Shown here piece by piece: positions 57,161 through 64,000 of a DNA stretch of 64,000 bases. The DNA comes from Leptospira johnsonii (lineage in GTDB: Bacteria; Spirochaetota; Leptospiria; Leptospirales; Leptospiraceae): positions 124,001-188,000 of the forward strand of contig NZ_BFAY01000012.1 in assembly GCF_003112675.1 (NCBI RefSeq), in the 5' to 3' direction. Made by a program: the position numbers and the translations under genes. Positions within the stretch are counted from its first letter, which is position 1. The number at the start of each line of letters is the position of its first letter. The notes beneath the pieces were generated by a model, which did not search any database, was not told the origin of the DNA, and worked only from the letters and a program-made list of their open reading frames with translations.

Positions 57161-57967
57161 ATGAATATACTCATCACCGGTGCAAGCGGCGGTTTAGGCA
57201 AAAATCTAGCTGAGAAGGCCTATTCTTTAGGTCATAATATTTTTCTCACCAATCTTAACGAAAAAGCTCTGAAGGATTTCGTTACTAAGCAGAAGTTCGA
57301 CAAGAACAGGGTTTTAACGGCGAAATTGGATGTGACTTCTCCCTCCGATTGGAAGAAGGTCATGGACCTCACTTATAAAAAATGGGGGAAACTGGACATC
57401 TTAATGAATGTGGCAGGGTATCTTCTTCCCGGTTACATAGAAAATGTAAGTCCTAAGGATATAGACAAACATATAGATATCAACGCTAAGGGTTTGATGT
57501 ATGGAACAAGAGAAGCCTCTATCCGGATGATAGCGCAGGGCGGAGGACATATTATAAATATTGCATCTTTGGCCGGTGTAGCTCCTATCCCCGGCATTTC
57601 TCTTTACTCTACTTCTAAGTTTGCAGTAAGAGGATTTTCCTTGGCAGTGGCTCAAGAATTGAGGCCTAAAAAAGTATTCGTAAGCGTTGTATGTCCCGAT
57701 GCGATCCAAACACCAATGCTTGATTTGCAAAAAGATTATGAAGAAGCTTCCATGACATTCTCCGGAAACAGATATCTCAAAACGGAAGAAGTGACTGATA
57801 TTATATTTTATAAAGTTATTCCTAATAAACCTATGGAAGTTCTGATCCCAGGTTCCAGAGGATTTTTAGCAAAGATAGGAAGTTTTCTGCCCGGGCTGAA
57901 TGCGTTACTCAGTCCTTCTCTCATGGGTAAGGGAAAGAAGAAGCAGAAGATTTACAAAAAGAATTAA
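57161..57967 (+). CDS. Short-chain dehydrogenase/reductase
   Basis: A 268-residue NAD(P)-dependent oxidoreductase. It begins MNILITGASGGLGKNLAEKA with the coenzyme motif, has NVAGYLLPG, the Ser of NIASLAGVA and the catalytic YSTSKFAVRGFS. The Lys-rich C-terminus (GKGKKKQKIYKKN) is unusual. The family covers many alcohols, steroids and 3-oxoacyl compounds; the substrate is not readable. It follows the MBL gene by 9 bp and is followed at once by the TRIC gene, so three genes form an operon. Confidence 0.9.
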   Translation: MNILITGASGGLGKNLAEKAYSLGHNIFLTNLNEKALKDFVTKQKFDKNRVLTAKLDVTSPSDWKKVMDLTYKKWGKLDILMNVAGYLLPGYIENVSPKDIDKHIDINAKGLMYGTREASIRMIAQGGGHIINIASLAGVAPIPGISLYSTSKFAVRGFSLAVAQELRPKKVFVSVVCPDAIQTPMLDLQKDYEEASMTFSGNRYLKTEEVTDIIFYKVIPNKPMEVLIPGSRGFLAKIGSFLPGLNALLSPSLMGKGKKKQKIYKKN

Positions 57968-57968
57968 G

Positions 57969-58589
57969 GTGGACCTTTCTTATTTTTTCAATTTGGCCGG
58001 GGTCACCGTATTTGCGGTGTCCGGAGCCTTGGCCGCTGCGGAAAAAAAGACCTACCATGCGGACGCATTCAGCGTATTTTTCACAGGATTTATCACTGCG
58101 ATAGGCGGCGGAACTCTAAGAGATATTACATTAGGGAATTATCCAGTTTCTTGGGTATCCGATTCAAATGTTCTTTGGGGGATATTCGCAGGTTTTGCGA
58201 TCACATTCGTGTTTCCTAGATTCTTGATCCGAATGAAAACCGGGATTTTCTTTTTCGACACGGTAGGGATTGGGATCTATACCGTGATCGGAACTAGGAT
58301 CTCCTTACTCAGCGGAGTAAATCCATTTGCAGCTGCGATCCTAGGAATGGTGTCTGCAGTATTCGGAGGAGTGATCCGAGATACTCTCATCAACGAAGTT
58401 CCTATGATCTTCCGAAAAGAAATTTATGCTACTGCATGTTTGGCAGGAGCCATTCTATATATCGTATTAGATAGATATGAAGTGAACGGAAGTTTAAATA
58501 CTGCAGTTTCCGCCTTGCTTGTAATACTAGTTAGAATGATCGCAGTGCGATTTAATCTATCTCTTCCAAAATTCCGTTTGCCTGAATAG
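57969..58589 (+). CDS. TRIC-family cation channel (UPF0126)
   Basis: From the GTG at 57969 the product is 206 residues and starts MDLSYFFNLAGVTVFAVSGALAA, the usual family opening; the longer open frame to 57900 overlaps the SDR gene and is not credible. Two repeats of three helices each carry GGGTLRDITLG and GGVIRDTLIN motifs, the glycine-rich kinks of trimeric intracellular cation channels. Bacterial homologues conduct K+ or Na+. The start is two bases after the SDR stop, indicating translational coupling. Confidence 0.9.
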   Translation: MDLSYFFNLAGVTVFAVSGALAAAEKKTYHADAFSVFFTGFITAIGGGTLRDITLGNYPVSWVSDSNVLWGIFAGFAITFVFPRFLIRMKTGIFFFDTVGIGIYTVIGTRISLLSGVNPFAAAILGMVSAVFGGVIRDTLINEVPMIFRKEIYATACLAGAILYIVLDRYEVNGSLNTAVSALLVILVRMIAVRFNLSLPKFRLPE

Positions 58590-58635
58590 TCTAACTTTTT
58601 AAAATCCGAATTGGTTTTTCGAAGGAGAATCTAGG

Positions 58636-59925
58636 ATGTATAGAAAAGGGTCTAATCAGGGATTACTCTGGATTTTTGCAGTCGCACTTTTGCTGATCGT
58701 TTTTATAAAACCGAAAGATAACGGAGCGGCTTACACTTCTTATTTTAAGGATCTAAATACAGAACTGAAACAAAACGGTCCCGGAAAACCTATCGTATTA
58801 CTCGATTTGGATCGTTTGGATTCTAATTTAAAACTTCTAAAAGAAAAGATCAAACCGCCTCTATCCTATAGAGTTGTTGTAAAATCTCTTCCTTCTATAG
58901 ACCTACTTAAGTATATCGTAAATGCGACGGGTTCTAAAAGGCTGATGGTATTCCATTCTGGAGATATCGTCATGTTATTGAATGATCCAGAATTCCAAAA
59001 ATTTGATATTCTTTTGGGAAAACCAATGCCGATCGCTGCTTTGGAAAATATATATTCCAAAACCAAAAAAGAGAACTTCCAGGATGTGCAATGGTTGGTG
59101 GATACTTCCAACCGGGCAAAGCAATACTTAGATTTTGCAAAGAAGAAGGATATAAAATTAAAACTGAGTTTAGAGATCGATATCGGATTGCATAGAGGAG
59201 GATTTTCTAAACCGGAAGATTCTTTAGCTGTGTTGGAACTCTTAGGCGCTAATCCTAAAAATCTAGAACTCTCCGGATATATGGGATACGAACCTCATGT
59301 TGCTTCTGTTCCTGTCATCTTTGGGAATAAGGTCTCCGCTATGGAAAAGTCTCTCCAAAAGTCCTTAGATAAATATTCTGATTTTATAAAGTTAGGAAGG
59401 GAGAAGTTCCCTGCCTTATTCCATAAAGAGCTAACGTTCAATGGGGGAGGAAGTAAAACATATAGCTTCTACCAAAAAAATCCAGGCTTGGTCAACGATG
59501 TGTCCTTGGGATCCGCCTTGGTGAAACCTACAGATTTTGATGTGGAAAGTTTAGAAGAACATAGTCCTGCCGTGTATATCGCCACCCCGGTTTTAAAAAA
59601 AATAGAAGGAACCAAAATCCCTTTCTTGGAATCTTTATCTTTTCTATTTCCTATCTGGAATCCAAACCAAGAAGTTACTTACTTTATTTATGGAGGAGCA
59701 TTCTCCGCCAAAAAAGAATCTCCTAAAGGACTCGAAGACAATTCTCTATTCGGAACAAGCACCAACCAAAGTATTTTAAACGGATCCAAGGCGACTTCTT
59801 TAGAACCTGACGATCATGTGTTTTTTCGTCCTACCCAGAGTGAGAAGGTAATGGCGGAGATGGGAGAGATCCACCTGGTCCGTTCCGGAAAATTGATCGG
59901 CATATGGAAGACTTTTATCAATTAG
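58636..59925 (+). CDS. PLP-dependent barrel protein of the alanine-racemase/D-threonine-aldolase fold
   Basis: A 429-residue protein with an N-terminal membrane segment (LLWIFAVALLLIVFI, about 10-24), so it is anchored or exported. The barrel starts IVLLDLDRLDSNLKLLKEKI. The PLP Lys is Lys83 in YRVVVKSLPS. Later barrel elements are LSLEIDIGLHRGGF, FNGGGSKTYSFY and DVSLGSALVKP. This layout resembles D-threonine aldolase/DSD1-like enzymes, but a membrane anchor is unusual for the family. An AGGAG site supports the start. The next gene is 32 bp downstream. Substrate unknown. Confidence 0.78.
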   Translation: MYRKGSNQGLLWIFAVALLLIVFIKPKDNGAAYTSYFKDLNTELKQNGPGKPIVLLDLDRLDSNLKLLKEKIKPPLSYRVVVKSLPSIDLLKYIVNATGSKRLMVFHSGDIVMLLNDPEFQKFDILLGKPMPIAALENIYSKTKKENFQDVQWLVDTSNRAKQYLDFAKKKDIKLKLSLEIDIGLHRGGFSKPEDSLAVLELLGANPKNLELSGYMGYEPHVASVPVIFGNKVSAMEKSLQKSLDKYSDFIKLGREKFPALFHKELTFNGGGSKTYSFYQKNPGLVNDVSLGSALVKPTDFDVESLEEHSPAVYIATPVLKKIEGTKIPFLESLSFLFPIWNPNQEVTYFIYGGAFSAKKESPKGLEDNSLFGTSTNQSILNGSKATSLEPDDHVFFRPTQSEKVMAEMGEIHLVRSGKLIGIWKTFIN

Positions 59926-59957
59926 GATAAAGCAGCTCTTAGAGTATTCCCGATCCC

Positions 59958-61370
59958 ATGAAAGAACAAACTCTTACGAATAGAAGTATGGCAGGTTATG
60001 CTTCCGCAGAAGTGGGGATCACTGCTGTGGAAACCATGGCCCAGATCTATCTTCTGGATTTTTACGTTTCCACAGTAGGATTAAAACCTTCTCTATTCGG
60101 TTTGGCAATGCTGATTGCGATCTTATGGGATGCGATCAGCGATCCAATTATGGGATATATCTCGGATCATACTAGTTTTGCAAAAGGAAGACGACGACCT
60201 TATATTTTGGTAGGAGGATTCTTGCTTGGGTTAGGTGCTTTTTTTCTTTTCACTCCTCCTGATTTAGAGACCCAAACTTCTAAGTTTTTATACTTGGTAC
60301 TAGCGTACTTTCTAACGAATACGTTTATGACAATGATTGCAGTCCCTCATATCAGTCTGGGAGGTGAGATCGGTTTCACATCTGGAGAAAGAAATAGAAT
60401 TTTCGGTTGGAGATTGTTTTTTGCAAATCTTGGGCTTTTGTCGGGATTGTTACTCCCTGCGATTTGGGTTTCTTTGGGAAAAGACGGGTTCACATCCAGG
60501 AGTTATTCCTCTGCGAGTGTTTGGGTTTTATTATGTTTTGTGTCTTATTTTTCTTATTTTTTCACTAAAGGAAAAGATTCTCCTTATCGTAGAACCGAAA
60601 CCGAACCGGTTTCTATTGGAGAGAATATTTTATCTTTCTTTCGGTCTTCGGTTTTTATATTAAGAAATCGTTATTTTCTTCCTCTACTTTTAGCGTTTAT
60701 AGTGGCGACCGCTGCGAGAACTTTGAATGCTTCCTTAGGGCTTCTATATTATAAGGAAAGACTACTTTTGGAAGATTCTCAAGTAGTGATACGTATCCTT
60801 CTTCCTTTCGTATTTTTTCTTACCATCTCAATTCCATTTTGGGTGTATCTAGCAAAAAAATTCGGTAAAAAGCAACCTGCATTCTGGGGAAGTTTTTTAC
60901 TCGGCGTTATGACAATCGTTTTGTATCCAATCTTACCCCAAGGATCTTACGAGGCTCCTTTGATTGCCGCGTTTTTAGGTGGAATATTCGCAGGGTCCAT
61001 TCTTCTTTTCGATTCTTTGGTGGCGGATGTTGTGGACTATGACGAACTTCTGACGGGAGAAAAGAGGGAAGGTGCTTATTTCGGATTTTGGAAGATGGCA
61101 ACGAAGATTATCCGAGCGATAGGCTTTGCATTTCTAGGGTTTCTATTGGAAGCGATAGGATACCAAACCGGAGCACAAACTCAAAACCCCGAATTAGGTT
61201 GGAGGCTTACAATTCTATTCGGGCCGGTGGTAGGAGGTCTGTTCGTTCTGGCTGCTTTGATCTTTACTAGAATGGAACTGACTGGTGAAGTTCACTCAAA
61301 GATCCGGGAACTTCTATCAAGAAAAAAGAATATTCAAAAAAGAAGAAGTTCCGGCGTTTCCGCCGGATAG
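59958..61370 (+). CDS. GPH/MFS-family sugar (or other solute) symporter
   Basis: A 470-residue, twelve-helix transporter. The loop after the second pair of helices, GYISDHTSFAKGRRRPYILVGG, is the GPH (melibiose-permease) signature; the acidic residues in the opening helix (ASAEVGITAVETMAQIYLLDF) also fit. The late motif DSLVADVVDYDELLTGEKREG is diagnostic of the family. It imports glycosides or related solutes with a cation. The gene follows the PLP-barrel gene and converges with the recombinase gene, leaving 3 bp. Confidence 0.9.
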   Translation: MKEQTLTNRSMAGYASAEVGITAVETMAQIYLLDFYVSTVGLKPSLFGLAMLIAILWDAISDPIMGYISDHTSFAKGRRRPYILVGGFLLGLGAFFLFTPPDLETQTSKFLYLVLAYFLTNTFMTMIAVPHISLGGEIGFTSGERNRIFGWRLFFANLGLLSGLLLPAIWVSLGKDGFTSRSYSSASVWVLLCFVSYFSYFFTKGKDSPYRRTETEPVSIGENILSFFRSSVFILRNRYFLPLLLAFIVATAARTLNASLGLLYYKERLLLEDSQVVIRILLPFVFFLTISIPFWVYLAKKFGKKQPAFWGSFLLGVMTIVLYPILPQGSYEAPLIAAFLGGIFAGSILLFDSLVADVVDYDELLTGEKREGAYFGFWKMATKIIRAIGFAFLGFLLEAIGYQTGAQTQNPELGWRLTILFGPVVGGLFVLAALIFTRMELTGEVHSKIRELLSRKKNIQKRRSSGVSAG

Positions 61371-61373
61371 ATC

Positions 61374-62267
61374 TCAATACCTGTACTTCTTCTTGATTTC
61401 TTTTAAAGCGTCTTGGATATGTTTTTGTCTGACCTGAGGTCTTAGGTTCTTACGGATCGGAAGATAACTTTCCGTGGTCGCAAGACTTTTATGGCCTAAA
61501 AACTCTCTGATATCTTCCAGACTTTTTCCTTCCGCCAATTGGTGGATCGCGCGGCTATGTCTGAGAGTGAATAAGGTCACTTGGGTTTTGATCCCGGATT
61601 CCTTTGCAAGATCCCCGACTAAACGTTCCACATTCCTGGAAGTTAAATGAGTGCCTTGGTATTTTCCAGGGAACAAATAAGAGCTTTTTTCGGTTCCGAC
61701 TTCCTTTTCGAACTTCTTCAAGATCTTTTGTAATTCTACGTCCATCAAAACGGTTCTGTTTTGAGTGGGGATAGGGGAATCCACTTTGATCGTTTTTTTA
61801 GAAAGATCGAATTGTCCCCATTTCAAACGAATGATCTCACCCACCCTTAGGCCCGCATAATAGGCCAATGCGCAGAGAAGATGGGATCTAGGAGACTCGG
61901 ATGCCGTCTCTAAAAGAATTGTAATCTCTTTTTGGTTTAAAACCTTAGGGGTTTTGTATTCCCTTGCAGGTCTTCTAAAGTCTTCGAATACGTTCATATC
62001 CAGAACTTCTTCAAAAAACATTTTTAAAGAACTGATGTTGATCTGGATCGTGGAAGAGGAAACCTTCTTCTTCCTTAAATATTCTATGTACTTTTCGATA
62101 TCTTTTGTAACTACTTTTTCCGCGGGTTTGTCCGCGAACAAAAGAAAGTCCAAATTATATCTTAGGTAAGTGTATTCGGTTGCCTTTTTATAATTTCTTT
62201 GCCGAATTACCTTTACTAGTTTCTCGAAGGAAGATTTATTCTTCTTCGGGACCTCCGTTTCTATCAT
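61374..62267 (-). CDS. Tyrosine recombinase (XerC/D-like)
   Basis: A 297-residue integrase. The N-terminal SAM-like core-binding domain (about 15-105) is followed by the catalytic domain with AGLRVGEIIRLKW (first Arg), FTLRHSRAIHQL (second Arg), LGHKSLATTESYLPI (His and nucleophile Tyr). In the second motif the usual HxxR His is Phe (FTLR), which is uncommon. Xer proteins resolve chromosome dimers at dif; integron or phage integrases move elements. I see no phage or integron genes nearby, so a chromosomal Xer-like role is likelier. It is followed by the GPH gene on the opposite strand. Confidence 0.88.
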   Translation of the reverse strand: MIETEVPKKNKSSFEKLVKVIRQRNYKKATEYTYLRYNLDFLLFADKPAEKVVTKDIEKYIEYLRKKKVSSSTIQINISSLKMFFEEVLDMNVFEDFRRPAREYKTPKVLNQKEITILLETASESPRSHLLCALAYYAGLRVGEIIRLKWGQFDLSKKTIKVDSPIPTQNRTVLMDVELQKILKKFEKEVGTEKSSYLFPGKYQGTHLTSRNVERLVGDLAKESGIKTQVTLFTLRHSRAIHQLAEGKSLEDIREFLGHKSLATTESYLPIRKNLRPQVRQKHIQDALKEIKKKYRY

Positions 62268-62419
62268 CTCGGACCTCTAGTACTAACTGTATCATTTTTA
62301 TATTTTGTGTATCCGGACGTTTTTTTCTTATCCGGTTATAACGAAGATTCTAATTCCATTAGAAAGTCGTAAAGATATTTATGATTTTGAGAATATCTTA
62401 TAAATTTGGACGTTTAAGG

Positions 62420-62438
62420 AAAGGGCAGAACGCCCTTT
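62420..62438 (-). terminator. Terminator of the shikimate-kinase transcript
   Basis: AAAGGGC/GCCCTTT is a perfect 7-bp stem with a 5-nt loop. It begins 6 bp after the aroK stop, and a T-run lies on the plus-strand side, so it may work in both directions. Confidence 0.6.
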
Positions 62439-62443
62439 TTGTA

Positions 62444-62983
62444 TTAGGCCCAGCCGGATCTGCGTAGGATTTCCTCGCAAACTTCTTCCACACTGCGGTC
62501 ATCTAAGGCAATCTGGATATCCGAATGAGCCCTGTACTGAGGTAGCCTGGATTCCAAAATCGTTTTATACGATAGAACGGAACTTAGAGGAGGACGGGTC
62601 GGATCGTTCTGGATTTTCTCTACCAAGTATTCGGATTTTCTGGATAGAGAGATCACAAATGCGGTCTCTTTCAGGATCTTGGTCTTTCTTTCGCTTACGA
62701 TCTCTTTACCGGAATCGTCTTGGTCGAATAAGATGCCTCCTCCACAATCCAAGATCAGATTTTTAGAACCTGAGATTTGTTTTAGGATCTGGAATTCTAG
62801 GTCACGGAAAGGTTTCCAATTTCCAGAATCTGATTTTACGAAATCCGGAATGGAGATGCCGCCTGTCAGGTAGACAGCTATCATGTCTGTAGAGATTACA
62901 GGTTTGCCTGTGAGTTTGGAAAGTTTACGGGAGATTTTGGATTTTCCGACACCTCTAGGGCCGATCAGGGCAATGTTTTTCAA
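62444..62983 (-). CDS. aroK: Shikimate kinase
   Basis: A 179-residue P-loop kinase. The Walker A motif [12 protein letters not shown] lies at residues 8-19, the shikimate-binding Asp in [11 protein letters not shown], and the CGGG motif in [11 protein letters not shown] (about 90-100). The lid Arg is in NDPTRPPLS. It phosphorylates shikimate in aromatic amino-acid biosynthesis. Its start overlaps the stop of the HDOD gene by 4 bp, so the two are translationally coupled although unrelated in function. Confidence 0.93.
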   Translation of the reverse strand: MKNIALIGPRGVGKSKISRKLSKLTGKPVISTDMIAVYLTGGISIPDFVKSDSGNWKPFRDLEFQILKQISGSKNLILDCGGGILFDQDDSGKEIVSERKTKILKETAFVISLSRKSEYLVEKIQNDPTRPPLSSVLSYKTILESRLPQYRAHSDIQIALDDRSVEEVCEEILRRSGWA

Positions 62984-63831
62984 ACCGAGATCAACTCTTC
63001 GATATGTTTAACCATTTCAGGTAAAAGAGTGTAGTACATTTGCAGATCTCCCTCTGTCACACCTATGTTCTGTAAGGCTTTAGGGGAGAGTGGAATTTTC
63101 AAACCGCCTATGTCAATTCCCATTCCACCTAGGAGTACGATACAATTGGCGATATGTATGATGGAAACTAGTTCAGGGAACTGTGTGGCCTTTTCAGGTT
63201 CCGAATAATATCTGGCTACCTCTACCAATTCTTGAGGGAAATTCCATTTTTCCAAAAGTTTCGCGCCTGTCTCTTGGTGAGTGTAGCCGAAAAACTTAGC
63301 TTCCAGATCCGTATAAGGTCCTTGGTAGCTCTGTAATTCGGTCCTGAATTGCATAAGCACCGTAGGGAAAAAATCAGCGAGTATAACTTTTCCAATATTA
63401 TGAAGAAGTCCCGCAGTAAATACCACGTCCTTATCCACTTTCAGTTTTTTCTGGACCGCTATCCTTTTAGCGAGTTCTGCTACGATCAAGGAATGCATCC
63501 AGTTAGCTTCTCCATCTACCTGATAACCTTTCAGTTCTTTTTTCAGAATACCTTTGGTTTCGTTCAGAAGAATAATTTCTTTTACCGTTTTGATCCCAAG
63601 AGTCATCAATGATTCTTGGACAGTTTTTACAGGTTTAGCAGGTCGGAAGTACGCAGAGTTGGAAAGTTTGATCACTGCTGCTGTGAGTCCAGGGTCTTTG
63701 GAAATTTCCTTGGCTAGGTCTGCGATCACAACATCCGGTTTGCCCACCATCTCCATTACTTTACTTACTACGGAGGAGATTTTAGGGAGCTGGGCCTCGT
63801 TTTCAAAAAGTTGATCTATCTTTTCTTTCAT
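62980..63831 (-). CDS. HDOD-domain signalling protein
   Basis: A 283-residue protein made almost wholly of one HDOD domain (about 10-220): [81 protein letters not shown] is related to HD phosphodiesterases but lacks most metal ligands; here HNIGK keeps part of the motif. Such proteins regulate motility, cyclic di-GMP or type IV pilus signalling. It stands between cheD and aroK, overlapping aroK by 4 bp, so a link to chemotaxis is plausible. Confidence 0.9.
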   Translation of the reverse strand: MKEKIDQLFENEAQLPKISSVVSKVMEMVGKPDVVIADLAKEISKDPGLTAAVIKLSNSAYFRPAKPVKTVQESLMTLGIKTVKEIILLNETKGILKKELKGYQVDGEANWMHSLIVAELAKRIAVQKKLKVDKDVVFTAGLLHNIGKVILADFFPTVLMQFRTELQSYQGPYTDLEAKFFGYTHQETGAKLLEKWNFPQELVEVARYYSEPEKATQFPELVSIIHIANCIVLLGGMGIDIGGLKIPLSPKALQNIGVTEGDLQMYYTLLPEMVKHIEELISV

Positions 63832-63835
63832 TCCG

Positions 63836-64000
63836 CTACCTGACCTTATAAAGGTACTTTTCGAATCCGCCCTTTTTTAAAAGGATCCTGCCATCATCCA
63901 AATAGAGACTAATCGTTCTGCCTTCATGGCCTCCGACATCTTCTACTAGTAACGTTATTTTTTCTTTATCTAAAAATTCTTTTGCGACGTTTACGTTCAG
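63836..64000 (-). CDS. cheD: Chemoreceptor glutamine deamidase CheD, 3' part
   Basis: Partial: the gene runs off the window, and only the last 54 codons are visible. They end with [20 protein letters not shown] and [11 protein letters not shown], the conserved C-terminal end of CheD, which deamidates glutamines of chemotaxis receptors. The catalytic Cys and His lie outside the window. The HDOD gene starts 4 bp after its stop. Confidence 0.8.
   Translation of the reverse strand: MNVNVAKEFLDKEKITLLVEDVGGHEGRTISLYLDDGRILLKKGGFEKYLYKVR

Noticed and set aside
61374..62443. Integrated phage or integron next to the tyrosine recombinase
   Set aside because: Neighbours are a transporter, shikimate kinase and chemotaxis-type genes; no phage genes or cassette array. 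The 15-bp repeats lie 17 kb or more away.

Overview
The window looks like a chromosomal segment of a Leptospira species (Spirochaetes). Reasons: a DUF1564-type protein (a family I know only from Leptospira), small leptospiral-style lipoproteins with loose lipoboxes, many multi-domain signalling proteins (SpoIIE phosphatases, GGDEF, nucleotide cyclase, HDOD, ECF sigma/FecR pairs), a meaA/meaB pair, moderate GC, and a mix of ATG, GTG and TTG starts. The exact clade cannot be read from the sequence. I saw no rRNA, tRNA, CRISPR array, prophage or intact insertion sequence.

Layout. 0-6.7 kb: a GT-C-like membrane protein, meaB-meaA (B12-dependent acyl-CoA mutase and its GTPase chaperone), then a membrane protein coupled to a methyltransferase. 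6.7-18.5 kb: a large lipoprotein with three Ig/PKD-like domains and a seven-repeat FG-GAP propeller, a NarL-type two-component pair, a NAPE-PLD-like lipoprotein, a haloalkane dehalogenase, an enoyl-CoA hydratase, a FadL-like porin, and an MpaB-type oxygenase next to a protein resembling integral-membrane terpene cyclases. 18.5-28 kb: a giant pseudokinase-AAA-GAF-SpoIIE protein, a Na+/solute symporter, a diguanylate cyclase and an MFS transporter. 28-37.3 kb is the most accessory-looking part: a structured leader-like region, a patatin, a cytosolic endoglycoceramidase-like GH5, small secreted proteins, an ECF sigma/FecR/HAMP operon, an orphan DNA methyltransferase, a second FecR protein and the DUF1564 protein.

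37.4-44.2 kb is a methionine-cycle operon: an ArsR-methyltransferase regulator (SahR-like, with a perfect 16-bp palindrome just upstream), ahcY, a 7Fe-type ferredoxin, metH and a small conserved-looking protein. The genes overlap or nearly touch, which suggests one transcript for SAH hydrolysis, methionine regeneration and possibly reductive upkeep of MetH. 44-64 kb is mostly housekeeping and signalling: pfk, a GAF-SpoIIE phosphatase, argB, two short-chain dehydrogenases, an M61 peptidase, a peroxiredoxin, a 7TM nucleotide cyclase, a TRIC channel, a PLP-barrel protein, a GPH transporter, a tyrosine recombinase, shikimate kinase, an HDOD protein and the 3' end of cheD.

The strongest unexplained signal is a dispersed 15-bp sequence, GTCGAAGWTACTACA. 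Nine copies lie between 28.3 and 44.3 kb (eight exact to GTCGAAGWTACTACA, one with a different base at the variable position), plus more diverged ones. They alternate in orientation, pair up as inverted repeats, and sit at gene ends or at the first codons of small ORFs. By hand I found no good copy outside that interval.
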